Assembly (NCBI GenBank): GCA_002438805.1
Contig: DJQV01000023.1
Coordinates: 202,917-266,916, forward strand
From: Bacteroidales bacterium UBA6377
GTDB taxonomy: Bacteria; Bacteroidota; Bacteroidia; Bacteroidales; UBA932
DNA: 64,000 nt
Direction: 5' to 3'
The translations under genes were made by a program, and so were the position numbers. Below are positions 34,569 to 42,979 of this stretch, piece by piece (the stretch's first letter is position 1; every line of letters begins with the position of its first letter). The notes beneath the pieces were generated by a model, which was not told the origin of the DNA, did not search any database, and saw only the letters and a program-made list of their open reading frames with translations.

Positions 34569-34871
34569 ATGGGATTATTCAATTTTTTCGGCGAAAACGA
34601 GCATAGGGTTTTCAACTACCGGCCGATCTACTACAACCGCGAAGAAGAGGAGCGCAAGCGCAAATTCGGAGCTGTGGACGGGACGCTGGACAAAGAGAAA
34701 AAAGAAGGCGCCTATGTGCCGGGCTCATACATAAAGGGTTCGCTGCGTGACGGCCATTACCAGCGCACACGTGCCCACATGAAGCGTACACAGACAATCA
34801 TCGGCATCATAACCATGATCCTCATCTGTCTGGTACTCTTTTTTATAGCCAAGTTTTATTCTCTCCTGTAA
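34569..34871 (+). CDS. Small C-terminally anchored membrane protein
   Basis: 100 residues that I cannot assign. The first 75 are polar and strongly charged (REEEERKRKFGAVDG, DKEKKEGAYVPGSYIKG); residues 76-96 form one membrane helix (TIIGIITMILICLVLFFIAKF). The layout is that of a tail-anchored cytoplasmic-side protein. Its stop codon overlaps the mutL start (TAATG), so it leads a four-gene run with mutL, a rhomboid protease and a tsaC-like gene. Confidence 0.75.
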   Translation: MGLFNFFGENEHRVFNYRPIYYNREEEERKRKFGAVDGTLDKEKKEGAYVPGSYIKGSLRDGHYQRTRAHMKRTQTIIGIITMILICLVLFFIAKFYSLL

Positions 34872-36685
34872 TGGGCAGATTAAAGGTCCTGCCGGCGCAG
34901 ATCGCCAATATGATAGCGGCCGGAGAGGTTGTCCAGCGCCCCTCTTCCGTTGTCAAGGAGTTGATGGAAAACGCAGTGGATGCCGGGGCGAGCCAGATTA
35001 CGGTCATTGTGACTGATGCGGGACGGACGTTGATTCAGGTGATAGACAACGGCTGCGGGATGAGTCCTGCGGACGCTGTGCTCTGTTTTGAGCGCCACGC
35101 CACCTCCAAGATAGCCTCGGCAGAAGATCTCAACGACATAGAGACCTACGGATTCCGGGGGGAGGCTCTTGCGAGCATCGCGGCTGTCGCTGAAGTGACC
35201 CTGCGTACCCGTCGTGAGGGGGACGAGACCGCCACGGAGGTCCGCATCGGGCAGAACGGGGAGGTTCAGACCGCCAGCGTCTCCGCACCTGTGGGGTCAA
35301 ACTTCGCCGTGCGCAATCTTTTCTACAATACCCCTGCGCGCCGGAAATTCCTGAAGTCCGACAGCGTCGAGCTCAAACACATCATCGAAGAATTCACCCG
35401 TGTCGCCATCACCAGACCCCAGAAGAGCTTCACCCTCAAGTCCGGGGGACGTGACATATTTGTGCTCAAGGAGGCCAAGTCGCTGAAGTTCAGGATTCTC
35501 GACCTTCTGGGAAGCAATGTCGTGGGGGATGTCCTCGACATCAGCGCCGAGACGTCCGTTCTGAAGCTGAGCGGTTTTGTGGGCAGGCCGGATACAGCCC
35601 GGAAGACCCTCGGCAACCAGTTCTTTTTCGTCAACGGACGCTATTTCCGCAGCGCCTACCTGCACAAGGCGGTTATGAAAGCATACGAGGGCATGATCCC
35701 TGACGGGGTCACTCCGTCCTATTTCATCTTCCTTGAGGTGGATCCTCATAATATTGATGTCAACATACATCCGACCAAAACCGAGGTCAAATTCGAGGAC
35801 GACTCCGTGATCTTCCAGGTCATCTATGCCTGTGTCAAGGAAACGCTCGGGCGCAACAGCTTCGGGGCGGGAATCAATTTCGACATGGAGGGGGCCGTGG
35901 AACTGCCGCAGCTCGGAAGCAGTTTCGGCCAGTACAGAGAGGTCGCGCCGCCCGCGACCCAGATAGACCCCACTTTCGATCCGTTCAACCCCGAGCCTGA
36001 CGGGAGTTTTGAACCCCGGCAGACAGGCTCCCCTTCCGGAAACTACGGAGGCGGATACGGCAAATATGTGGATCAGAGGGATGATTACGGGAAACTTTTT
36101 GAAAACAACGCGGCACCGGCGGCAAGGGTGCTTGTTGTCCAGGGCAGATACATCCTCACCCCGGTTTCTTCCGGAGTAATGGTTGTCAATGTCTCAAGGG
36201 CCAGGGAACGCGTCCTCTATGACAGGGCGCTCCGTGCCTTGAACGGCGGCCTTTCCCATGTCACGCAGAAGGCCCTTTTTCCTGTCGAAGTGCAGGTCGG
36301 AGCCGCTCAACAGCAGCTTTTTGCAGGGCACGCCGACATGCTCTCCAAACTTGGTTTCGACATCACTCCTTCCGGAGCTGACAGCGTGGTGGTCAACGGG
36401 GTGCCGGAGGGCTACAGTTGTGAGGCAGGTAAGGTGCAGAAGACGGTCGCAGACCTGATGGACATTTTGTCAGAGGACGGTTCGGCGCTTCCCGAGATGG
36501 CAAGGCAGCATACAGCCGAGAGACTTGCGGTCAGCGGTGCGTCCAATTCCGCTCCGCTGGATTCGGCGCTTGAGGCGCAGGCTCTGATTGACACGCTTTT
36601 TGCAAGTGAGAACGCGGAATTGACCTCGAACGGACGCCGCATAGTCAATATCGTCAAGATCGGGGACATCGATAAACTTTTTTAA
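34871..36685 (+). CDS. mutL: DNA mismatch repair protein MutL, without endonuclease motifs
   Basis: 604 residues. The N-terminal GHKL ATPase is intact: KELMENAVDAGA, IDNGCGM, YGFRGEALASIAAV and NTPARRKFL. The C-terminal dimerisation domain is present but the endonuclease site is gone: where the metal motif DQHAxxExxxxE should be, residues 440-451 read NVSRARERVLYD, and the late CPHGR motif reads TSNGR (585-589). The protein therefore resembles the non-cleaving MutL type that depends on another nuclease. Frame and length are normal, so this is not a broken gene. The rhomboid gene follows after three bases. Confidence 0.95.
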   Translation: MGRLKVLPAQIANMIAAGEVVQRPSSVVKELMENAVDAGASQITVIVTDAGRTLIQVIDNGCGMSPADAVLCFERHATSKIASAEDLNDIETYGFRGEALASIAAVAEVTLRTRREGDETATEVRIGQNGEVQTASVSAPVGSNFAVRNLFYNTPARRKFLKSDSVELKHIIEEFTRVAITRPQKSFTLKSGGRDIFVLKEAKSLKFRILDLLGSNVVGDVLDISAETSVLKLSGFVGRPDTARKTLGNQFFFVNGRYFRSAYLHKAVMKAYEGMIPDGVTPSYFIFLEVDPHNIDVNIHPTKTEVKFEDDSVIFQVIYACVKETLGRNSFGAGINFDMEGAVELPQLGSSFGQYREVAPPATQIDPTFDPFNPEPDGSFEPRQTGSPSGNYGGGYGKYVDQRDDYGKLFENNAAPAARVLVVQGRYILTPVSSGVMVVNVSRARERVLYDRALRALNGGLSHVTQKALFPVEVQVGAAQQQLFAGHADMLSKLGFDITPSGADSVVVNGVPEGYSCEAGKVQKTVADLMDILSEDGSALPEMARQHTAERLAVSGASNSAPLDSALEAQALIDTLFASENAELTSNGRRIVNIVKIGDIDKLF

Positions 36686-36688
36686 AAG

Positions 36689-37396
36689 ATGGCTTACTAC
36701 TACGGAAACAGCAGCGGGCGGGGCTTCATGTCCAATGTACCGACTGTCACAAAAAACCTCATAATCATCAACTGCCTTGTCTTTGTGGCCTGCCTGGTCA
36801 ACAGGGAGTACATGATTGAGACTTTCGCCCTTTTCTATCCGACTTCAAGGTATTTCCACTGGTGGCAGATCGTCACGCACATGTTCATGCACGGCGGATT
36901 CTGGCATATATTCTTCAATATGTACACCCTGCTGATTTTCGGTAGCGTCGTGGAAAACATACTGGGGCAGAAGAAGTTCCTGCTTTTCTATTTCCTCTGC
37001 GGTTTCGGGGCGGTGGCTCTCCATCTGGGTGTCGAGTATCTTCAGATGCAGTCTTTCCTGCCGGGGGCCGCTGTCGGCAACTCTGTGGCGATCCAGAACA
37101 TAGCCGAGATCAAGATGACGCCGACCGTGGGGGCTTCCGGCGCCATCTATGGTGTGCTCATCGGTTACGCTATGCTTTTTCCTGAATCCAAGATGACCCT
37201 GCTCTTCCCGCCTGTCACGCTCAGCGCCAAGTGGATGGTGGTGGTGTTCGCCGTCATCGAGCTTCTTACCGGGGTCACGGGAACTGTCGCCGGAGTGGCT
37301 CATTTCGCTCATCTCGGCGGGATGCTTTTCGGCTATCTTATGATATTGATGTGGAGGAGGAAGGGTATTCTCTTTGAAAAGAACAGACTTTGGTAA
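36689..37396 (+). CDS. Rhomboid family intramembrane serine protease
   Basis: 235 residues with about six membrane spans. The catalytic Ser150 is in GASGAIYG and His208 in HFAHLGGMLFG; the HxxxN-type motif HGGFWHIFFNMYTL lies in the second span. Rhomboids cut transmembrane helices of other membrane proteins; the substrate is unknown. Neighbours suggest no specific role. Its stop codon overlaps the start of the tsaC-like gene (TAATG). Confidence 0.94.
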   Translation: MAYYYGNSSGRGFMSNVPTVTKNLIIINCLVFVACLVNREYMIETFALFYPTSRYFHWWQIVTHMFMHGGFWHIFFNMYTLLIFGSVVENILGQKKFLLFYFLCGFGAVALHLGVEYLQMQSFLPGAAVGNSVAIQNIAEIKMTPTVGASGAIYGVLIGYAMLFPESKMTLLFPPVTLSAKWMVVVFAVIELLTGVTGTVAGVAHFAHLGGMLFGYLMILMWRRKGILFEKNRLW

Positions 37397-37998
37397 TGGA
37401 TACGAAAACTGTTATATCTGAGGCGGTTGAAGTACTCCGCAAGGGCGGTGTGATTCTTTATCCTACCGACACCATCTGGGGAATAGGCTGCGATGCCTGC
37501 AACGAGGAGGCTGTCGAGAAAGTCTTCAAGATAAAGAGGCGCTCCGGCGCGAAATCATTGGTGCTCTTGGCTTCGGATCTTGATATGGTGGCCAAATATG
37601 TCAAGGAGATTCCTTCGATTGCCATTGACCTCGTGGAGGTCAACGATGCCCCGATGACTATCATTTATCCAGAAGGGCAGTATCTCGCACCGAATACCGT
37701 GGCAGAAGACGGCTCTGTGGGTATCCGCGTTCCGTACGTGGAAGAGGGGCAGACTCCGGAGAACAGCGGTGCCGCGTTCTGCCGTGAACTTGTGCGTCGT
37801 CTGCGCCGTCCGCTTGTCAGCACATCGGCCAATATTTCCGGAGAGCCTTCTCCTGCTTCTTTTTCTGAAATCTCAGAGGAGATACGATCCGCAGTAGACT
37901 ACACTGTGCCCAAGTGCTATGACCGGGCTTCTTCCGGCAAGGCCTCGCAGATCATCAAGCTCGGCCTCGGCGGCGAAGTGGAGATAATCCGGGGCTAA
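37396..37998 (+). CDS. Threonylcarbamoyl-AMP synthase (Sua5/YrdC/TsaC family)
   Basis: 200 residues. This fold makes threonylcarbamoyl-AMP for the t6A37 modification of ANN-decoding tRNAs. It has the N-terminal GGVILYPTDTIWGIGCDA, the nucleotide-binding KIKRRSGAKSLVLL and RRPLVSTSANISGEPSP, all family signatures. The length matches the single-domain TsaC form rather than two-domain Sua5. ATG 37396 overlaps the rhomboid stop; a TTG two codons earlier is less likely. Confidence 0.9.
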   Translation: MDTKTVISEAVEVLRKGGVILYPTDTIWGIGCDACNEEAVEKVFKIKRRSGAKSLVLLASDLDMVAKYVKEIPSIAIDLVEVNDAPMTIIYPEGQYLAPNTVAEDGSVGIRVPYVEEGQTPENSGAAFCRELVRRLRRPLVSTSANISGEPSPASFSEISEEIRSAVDYTVPKCYDRASSGKASQIIKLGLGGEVEIIRG

Positions 37999-38027
37999 GT
38001 AATCGTTAAAAAATAACTTGCCGCTTA

Positions 38028-38756
38028 CTAAAGAAACTCCAGATACACGGTGGCGGTGGCGGTGAGGGCGGCGGTCTCGGTCCTGAGGCGGCTCTCTCCG
38101 AGATGTACAGGAATCCAGCCGCTTTCCAGAGCCAGAGCTACTTCTTCAGGTGAAAAATCTCCTTCCGGGCCGATCAGGATGCAGATGTCCCGGCATCCTA
38201 TGGGGCGGGAATGGAGTGCGTCTTTTATTGACAGGCGCTTGTCCCTCTCAAGAGTCTCGTCGCAGTAGGCGATCAGCTTGAGGGCATCCGGTGCTGCCGA
38301 GCCGACGAACTCCCTGATGCTTTGCAGCGGGAGTATCTCAGGCACTGTCCCTTTGAGAGACTGCTTGGCTGCTGACAGGGCGATTCTCTCCAGACGTTCC
38401 GGTTTGATGACCTTGCGTTCGGAGTGGTCTCCGAGCACGGGTGCTATGGCATCAATGCCGATTTCTGTGGCTTTCTCCACGAACCACTCGTATCTGTCAA
38501 TATTTTTTGTGGGGCACACGGCCATGGTGAGATTATAAGGATGCGTCCCGAAATCTTCATGCGCCTCAAGTATTTCGGCTTCAGCTCTTTTTGCGTCAGC
38601 CGAGGTGAGCCGGCACAGATACAGTGAGCCTTTCCCGTTGATAACAGAAATCGTGTCCCCGCAGCGGTGCCGCAGCACCCGGACGCAGTGCGCAGATTCT
38701 TCCTGGTCGAGGTGCACGCGGCCGCAGGAGATGTCTGTAGAATAGAAAAGTTCCAT
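38028..38756 (-). CDS. rsmE: 16S rRNA (uracil(1498)-N3)-methyltransferase
   Basis: A SPOUT-fold methyltransferase of 242 residues that methylates U1498 of 16S rRNA. An N-terminal PUA-like domain (HCVRVLRHRCGDTISVINGKG) precedes the knot region with ILIGPEGDFSPEE and LGESRLRTETAAL, which form the SAM site. It begins one base after the radA stop on the same strand, so radA and rsmE are co-transcribed. Confidence 0.95.
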   Translation of the reverse strand: MELFYSTDISCGRVHLDQEESAHCVRVLRHRCGDTISVINGKGSLYLCRLTSADAKRAEAEILEAHEDFGTHPYNLTMAVCPTKNIDRYEWFVEKATEIGIDAIAPVLGDHSERKVIKPERLERIALSAAKQSLKGTVPEILPLQSIREFVGSAAPDALKLIAYCDETLERDKRLSIKDALHSRPIGCRDICILIGPEGDFSPEEVALALESGWIPVHLGESRLRTETAALTATATVYLEFL

Positions 38757-38757
38757 A

Positions 38758-40125
38758 TTACTGCTTGAACAGGGCCTTTACGAGTGCAGGTACGTCTGCC
38801 ACCTTGATTACCTTGATTCCGGCCGGGGCGTTTTCCACACTGGAATAGGATGAGAGGAAAACCTTGCTGAATCCGAGCCTGGCCGCTTCGGCGACCCTCC
38901 TGTCGCACTGCGACACGGGGCGGATCTCTCCGCTGAGGCCCACCTCCCCGGCGAAACAGACATCTGACGGGACGGCAAAATCAAAGTTGGACGAGAGCAC
39001 GGCGGCAATCACGGCCAGATCGCAGGCCGGATCGCTGACTTTAAGCCCTCCGGCCATGTTGAGAAACACATCTTTAGCGCTCAGGCGGAAGCCGGCCCTT
39101 TTCTCGAGCACTGCAAGCAGCATATTCAGACGCCGGGTGTCAAAGCCTGTGGCGGAACGCTGCGCGGTGCCGTAGACGGCGGAGCTGACAAGGGCCTGCA
39201 CCTCGAAGAGAAGGGGTCTGGTGCCATCGAGCGTCGCCGCTATAGCTGTGCCGCTCAGCCCCTGCTCGTGCATCGGGATCAGCAATTCTGACGGATTGCT
39301 TACCTCTCTCAGCCCTGTCCCAGTCATTTCGAACACTGCCAGTTCCGAGGTTGATCCGAAACGGTTCTTTATGCTGCGCAGCACGCGGTACGAGCCCCTG
39401 TTGTCCCCCTCGAACTGGAAGACGACATCCACGATGTGCTCCAGGATCTTCGGCCCCGCGATGTAGCCGTCCTTTGTGATGTGGCCGATGAGGATGACAG
39501 GAACCCCGCTGTCCTTTGCGAAGCGCAGCAGGGAGGCGGCGACTTCCTTTATCTGGCTTACTGATCCGGGGGTTGACTCCACAGAATCGGCGAACATGGT
39601 CTGCACGGAATCCACGATCATCAGGTCGGGATGTATCTTCTCGGCTTCGGCTATCACATCCTCGATTCGAGTTTCGCAGAATATGAGGCAGTCAGAGTCC
39701 TCGCCGCCGAGTCTCTCGGCCCTCATCTTCACCTGCTTGGCGCTTTCCTCTCCCGTCACATAGAGGGTCTTCAGTCCATTGCAGTGCAGCGGAATCTGGA
39801 GGCTGAGGGTGGATTTGCCTATCCCTGGCTCACCCCCTATCAGCACCAGCGAACCGGGCACTATCCCCCCGCCGAGGAGCCTGTCCACTTCTCCCATTCC
39901 AAGGGAGAGCCGGGCTTCTTCGGAATAATCTATTTCTTTGAGGCTCTGGGGCTTTCTCTCTCCTGCCGAAGTGCTCTTCCCGGAGGATGTGGAAGAGCTT
40001 TTCCGTACCTCCTGAGGGGCCTCCACCATCGTGTTCCACTCTCCGCATGCCGGACAGCGCCCCATCCATTTGGGACTTTCATTGCCGCAGGCAGTGCAGT
40101 ACCATACTGTCTTTGTCTTTGCCAT
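38758..40125 (-). CDS. radA: DNA repair protein RadA/Sms
   Basis: 455 residues; a RecA-like branch-migration helicase. In order: a four-Cys zinc finger (Cys10, 13, 24, 27; CTACGN and CPACGEW), the Walker A motif GGEPGIGKST, the RadA signature KNRFGSTSELAVFEM, and a C-terminal Lon-protease-like domain (VCFAGEVGLSGEIRPVSQ) with no protease function known. The ATG at 40125 is preferred over a TTG one codon earlier. A -7 box lies at 40133-40140. Confidence 0.96.
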   Translation of the reverse strand: MAKTKTVWYCTACGNESPKWMGRCPACGEWNTMVEAPQEVRKSSSTSSGKSTSAGERKPQSLKEIDYSEEARLSLGMGEVDRLLGGGIVPGSLVLIGGEPGIGKSTLSLQIPLHCNGLKTLYVTGEESAKQVKMRAERLGGEDSDCLIFCETRIEDVIAEAEKIHPDLMIVDSVQTMFADSVESTPGSVSQIKEVAASLLRFAKDSGVPVILIGHITKDGYIAGPKILEHIVDVVFQFEGDNRGSYRVLRSIKNRFGSTSELAVFEMTGTGLREVSNPSELLIPMHEQGLSGTAIAATLDGTRPLLFEVQALVSSAVYGTAQRSATGFDTRRLNMLLAVLEKRAGFRLSAKDVFLNMAGGLKVSDPACDLAVIAAVLSSNFDFAVPSDVCFAGEVGLSGEIRPVSQCDRRVAEAARLGFSKVFLSSYSSVENAPAGIKVIKVADVPALVKALFKQ

Positions 40126-40132
40126 CAAGGTG

Positions 40133-40140
40133 CAAATATA
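40133..40140 (-). promoter_or_regulatory. -7 box for radA-rsmE
   Basis: TATATTTG on the minus strand, seven bases before the start codon. Confidence 0.55.
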
Positions 40141-40169
40141 TCAATGTTCCGGAATTTTAAATAAATTAT

Positions 40170-40200
40170 TTTGCATTTAAGTAAAACTGTTGTACATTTG
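40170..40200 (+). promoter_or_regulatory. Promoter of the tRNA-Gln/tRNA-Met operon
   Basis: TTTG (40170-40173), 19 bases, TACATTTG (40193-40200). A leader hairpin CCAAAAC (40206-40212) with GTTTTGG (40221-40227) follows just before the first tRNA. Confidence 0.8.
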
Positions 40201-40237
40201 CAGTCCCAAAACCGTTTTGCGTTTTGGTGCCAATCAT

Positions 40238-40308
40238 TGAGATATGGTGTAATGGTAGCACTACAGATTCTGGCTCTGTCAGTGAGGGTTCGAATCCTTC
40301 TATCTCAA
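40238..40308 (+). tRNA. tRNA-Gln(CTG)
   Basis: 71 bases. Acceptor stem TGAGATA/TATCTCA, anticodon stem ACAGA/TCTGT around TTCTGGC (anticodon CTG), normal T-loop TTCGAAT, discriminator A, CCA not encoded. The U1-A72 end is typical of tRNA-Gln. A CCCC-TTCG-GGGG hairpin lies in the 21-base spacer before tRNA-Met. Confidence 0.93.
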
Positions 40309-40329
40309 CTGCCCCTTCGGGGGTTATGA

Positions 40330-40403
40330 GGCGGGGTAGCTCAGCTGGTTAGAGCGTCGGATTCATAATCCGGAGGTCGTGGGATCATGCCCCACTCCCG
40401 CTA
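40330..40403 (+). tRNA. tRNA-Met(CAT), elongator type
   Basis: 74 bases. Acceptor GGCGGGG/TCCCGCT (G-T pairs at both ends), D-arm GCTC/GAGC, anticodon loop TTCATAA (CAT), T-stem GTGGG/CCCAC. The paired first position (no C1-A72 mismatch) argues against the initiator; tRNA-Ile2 cannot be fully excluded. The T-loop ATCATGC departs from the usual TTCRANY. Confidence 0.88.
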
Positions 40404-40428
40404 CGCCGCTTTCAGAAGAAAGTCAGAG

Positions 40429-40459
40429 TCCCCGGGGCTGAAGAGCCTCGGGATTTTTT
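40429..40459 (+). terminator. Rho-independent terminator of the tRNA operon
   Basis: A G/C-rich stem (40429-40439 with 40444-40453, one bulged C), loop GAAG, then six T. Confidence 0.88.
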
Positions 40460-40476
40460 GTCGGTATAAGGTATAA

Positions 40477-41733
40477 ATGGAAGAGAAGCAGATATTCACC
40501 CTCTCGGATGCGCAGAAGCTCAACGCCCCCGCTGCGTTCATGACCATGCTGAAGCCTGCCGGCTCGGCTTGCAATCTGGACTGCACCTATTGCTACTATC
40601 TTGACAAGGCGGTGCAGTATGGAGGAAAGGAGGCTCTGATGAGCGAAGAACTGCTGGAAGAGTATGTCCGGCAGTATATCGAGGCCAATGAAGTGGACAG
40701 GGTGACGTTTTGCTGGCATGGAGGAGAACCGGCGCTTGTCGGCTTAGACTACTACAAGAAAGCCGTCGAGTTCCAGCACAAATACGCAGCCGGCAAGACA
40801 ATAGAGAACACTCTCCAGACCAACGGGACCCTTATCAATGAGAAGTGGTGCGAGTTCTTCGCCTCAAACGGATTTCTGGTCGGGTTGTCTCTGGACGGGC
40901 CGAAAGATATCCACGATGCTTTCCGGCGCAACCGGATGCGCAAGCCGACCTTCGACCGGGTGATGGAGACGGTGAGGATGTTCCGTCGCAGCGGGGTGGA
41001 GTTCAATACTTTGAGTGTGGTGAATAAACTCAGCGAGAAGCGCGGGGCGGAGATCTACAGGTTTTTCAGAGATGTCGTAGGGAGTCATTATATGCAGTTC
41101 CTCCCCGCCGTGGAGCACACTGTCATGAAGGCAGACTATCGCAGGCCTCTTATCGTCTCTCCTGAGACGGAAGGGGCATCCCTTGCCCCCTGGAGCGTAT
41201 CGGCGGAAGGCTACGGGCGATTCCTTTGCGACGTGTTCGACGAGTGGGTGCGAAGGGATGTGGGAAACTATTATGTCCAGATGTTCGACTCGACCCTCGC
41301 CATCTGGTGCGGCATGCAGCCCGGGGTGTGCACCATGGCCGAGACCTGCGGCGATGCGCTCGTGGTGGAGCACAACGGCGATGTGTATTCCTGCGATCAC
41401 TTCGTGTATCCGAAGTATCTGTTGGGCAACATCAAAGAACATACTCTCAAGGAGATATACTCCACTGAAAAGCGCATCCGTTTCGGCCTTGCCAAGCGCA
41501 ACGATCTCCCTGCGGAGTGTCTGAAGTGCCGGTATTTCTTTGCCTGCCACGGTGAATGTCCGAAGCACCGCTTCGAGAAGGCGGATGACGGGAGTCTGCG
41601 CAATTCCCTGTGCGAGGGGTTCAAGATGTATTTTGCCCATGTGGCGCCTTATATGGATTATATGCGCGAGAAGCTGCAGGAGGGTCAGGCTCCCTCACTC
41701 GTGATGGAGTACGCCCGCAGCCGGCGCGGATGA
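40477..41733 (+). CDS. Anaerobic sulfatase-maturating enzyme (radical SAM, SPASM domain)
   Basis: 418 residues. It oxidises an active-site Cys or Ser of sulfatases to formylglycine without oxygen. The radical SAM cysteines are 32, 36 and 39 (CNLDCTYC), followed by FCWHGGEPALVG; the C-terminal SPASM region carries the cysteines of two extra Fe-S clusters (GMQPGVCTMAETCG, VYSCDHFVYP, CLKCRYFFACHGECPKHR). It matches the anSME/ChuR type needed by gut Bacteroidales to use sulfated mucin and other glycans. No sulfatase gene is in the window, so it must act in trans. Confidence 0.92.
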   Translation: MEEKQIFTLSDAQKLNAPAAFMTMLKPAGSACNLDCTYCYYLDKAVQYGGKEALMSEELLEEYVRQYIEANEVDRVTFCWHGGEPALVGLDYYKKAVEFQHKYAAGKTIENTLQTNGTLINEKWCEFFASNGFLVGLSLDGPKDIHDAFRRNRMRKPTFDRVMETVRMFRRSGVEFNTLSVVNKLSEKRGAEIYRFFRDVVGSHYMQFLPAVEHTVMKADYRRPLIVSPETEGASLAPWSVSAEGYGRFLCDVFDEWVRRDVGNYYVQMFDSTLAIWCGMQPGVCTMAETCGDALVVEHNGDVYSCDHFVYPKYLLGNIKEHTLKEIYSTEKRIRFGLAKRNDLPAECLKCRYFFACHGECPKHRFEKADDGSLRNSLCEGFKMYFAHVAPYMDYMREKLQEGQAPSLVMEYARSRRG

Positions 41734-41740
41734 CAGGAAT

Positions 41741-42679
41741 ATGAAAAGGTTGATTCTGATATTGGCAGTCTTGCTGCTGCCGTTGTCTGCCCTGCGTGCT
41801 GAAGAGCGTTGGGCTGTGGTAAACATCTCCTCGTGTTTTCTCAGGGCTGCTCCCGATTATGAGTCTTCCTGTGAGAGCCAGTGCCTTATGGGGACTGTCG
41901 TGGAGGTGACGGGAGCTGACCGCTATTGGCGGAAAGTCAATGTCCCCGACTACAAAGGCTGCTGGACCAATGAGCTGGCGCTCGCTTTCATGGACGAGGC
42001 GCAGAAGGAGGCTTACATCGCGGCCCCCAAGATGATATGCACAGCCCGTTACAGCGCTCTCTTCGCCTCGGCTTGGGAAGGGGCCCCAGCGGTGTGCGAT
42101 TTCACGATGGGGGATATTGTGCGTTGCGCTCAAGGACGGCGGCCCGGGTGGACTCAGGTGCTTCTCCCTGACGGGCGCGAGGTCTGGGCCAGGTCTTCCG
42201 ATGTAGCCACTCTTGACGAATGGGCCGCTTCACGCCGTCCCGGCGAGGAGGCTCTGGTCGATTTCGCCGAGTCTTTCCTTGGAACACCATATATGTGGGG
42301 CGGGTGTACGCCAAAGTACTTCGACTGCAGCGGATTCACAAAGTTCGTCTATCTGATGAACGGCATCCTGCTTCCGCGCAACGCGCGTGAGCAGATACAT
42401 TGCGGGATGGAGGTTCCTTTTGACTTTTCACGCATGCGGCCGGGCGATCTGGTCTTCTTCGGGCGCAAGGCTTCAGACGGAAAGATCGCCTCAGTCACCC
42501 ATGTGGCGATGTACATAGGGGACGGGCGCATCATCCACTCCTCCCAGCTGGTGCGCGTCAATTCGCTCCGCTCCGGGGAGGCGGACAGTTACGGGCGCGT
42601 TCCGATTGCTGTGCGGCGCATCCTCGGACATGCCGACAGCTCCCGTTTCATATCTTTTTACTATATTTGCCCAGATTAA
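41741..42679 (+). CDS. NlpC/P60 family peptidoglycan endopeptidase with SH3 domains
   Basis: 312 residues with a signal peptide (MKRLILILAVLLLPLSALRAE), two SH3-like segments (about 25-85 and 95-155) and a C-terminal NlpC/P60 domain. The catalytic triad is visible: Cys196 in FDCSGF, His254 in THVAMYIGDG and His266 in IIHSS. Such enzymes cut gamma-D-Glu-diaminopimelate bonds in the periplasm for wall remodelling or recycling. It starts seven bases after anSME and is likely co-transcribed with it. Confidence 0.92.
   Translation: MKRLILILAVLLLPLSALRAEERWAVVNISSCFLRAAPDYESSCESQCLMGTVVEVTGADRYWRKVNVPDYKGCWTNELALAFMDEAQKEAYIAAPKMICTARYSALFASAWEGAPAVCDFTMGDIVRCAQGRRPGWTQVLLPDGREVWARSSDVATLDEWAASRRPGEEALVDFAESFLGTPYMWGGCTPKYFDCSGFTKFVYLMNGILLPRNAREQIHCGMEVPFDFSRMRPGDLVFFGRKASDGKIASVTHVAMYIGDGRIIHSSQLVRVNSLRSGEADSYGRVPIAVRRILGHADSSRFISFYYICPD
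42662..42669 (+). promoter_or_regulatory. -7 box for the small helical protein-dacB pair
   Basis: TATATTTG inside the last codons of the NlpC/P60 gene, 28 bases before the ATG at 42698. Confidence 0.5.
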
Positions 42680-42697
42680 TCATACACACATAATATT

Positions 42698-42979
42698 ATG
42701 AATCTAAGAGGTATAAAAAAGGACATCGAATATGTGCTCGGAGCATTCATCGAGGATTGCTCAGTGGTAGCGACAGCCAACGCCAATGTGGCCCCGGCCA
42801 AGGTGGGTTCCCTCATGGAAGAGGCCGTGGACCTTTACAACGAGCTCCGTGACAAGGTCAACGCCAAGTTCGAGGGTTCCAGCAAGGTTTACTACACTGC
42901 TCTCCGCAAGGAGATCCTCACCAGGACGGATGCTCTCTACGAAAAACTCAGCGCAGCCGTGAAGGAGTCAGTCAAATAA
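42698..42979 (+). CDS. Small helical protein of unknown function
   Basis: 93 residues without signal peptide or membrane span. The sequence is helical, with even charge spread (IKKDIEYVLGAFIEDCS, MEEAVDLYNELRDKVNAKFEG). I do not recognise a family, though small proteins like this are common in the phylum. It has its own -7 box and its stop overlaps the dacB start (TAATG), so it is expressed with PBP4. Confidence 0.72.
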   Translation: MNLRGIKKDIEYVLGAFIEDCSVVATANANVAPAKVGSLMEEAVDLYNELRDKVNAKFEGSSKVYYTALRKEILTRTDALYEKLSAAVKESVK

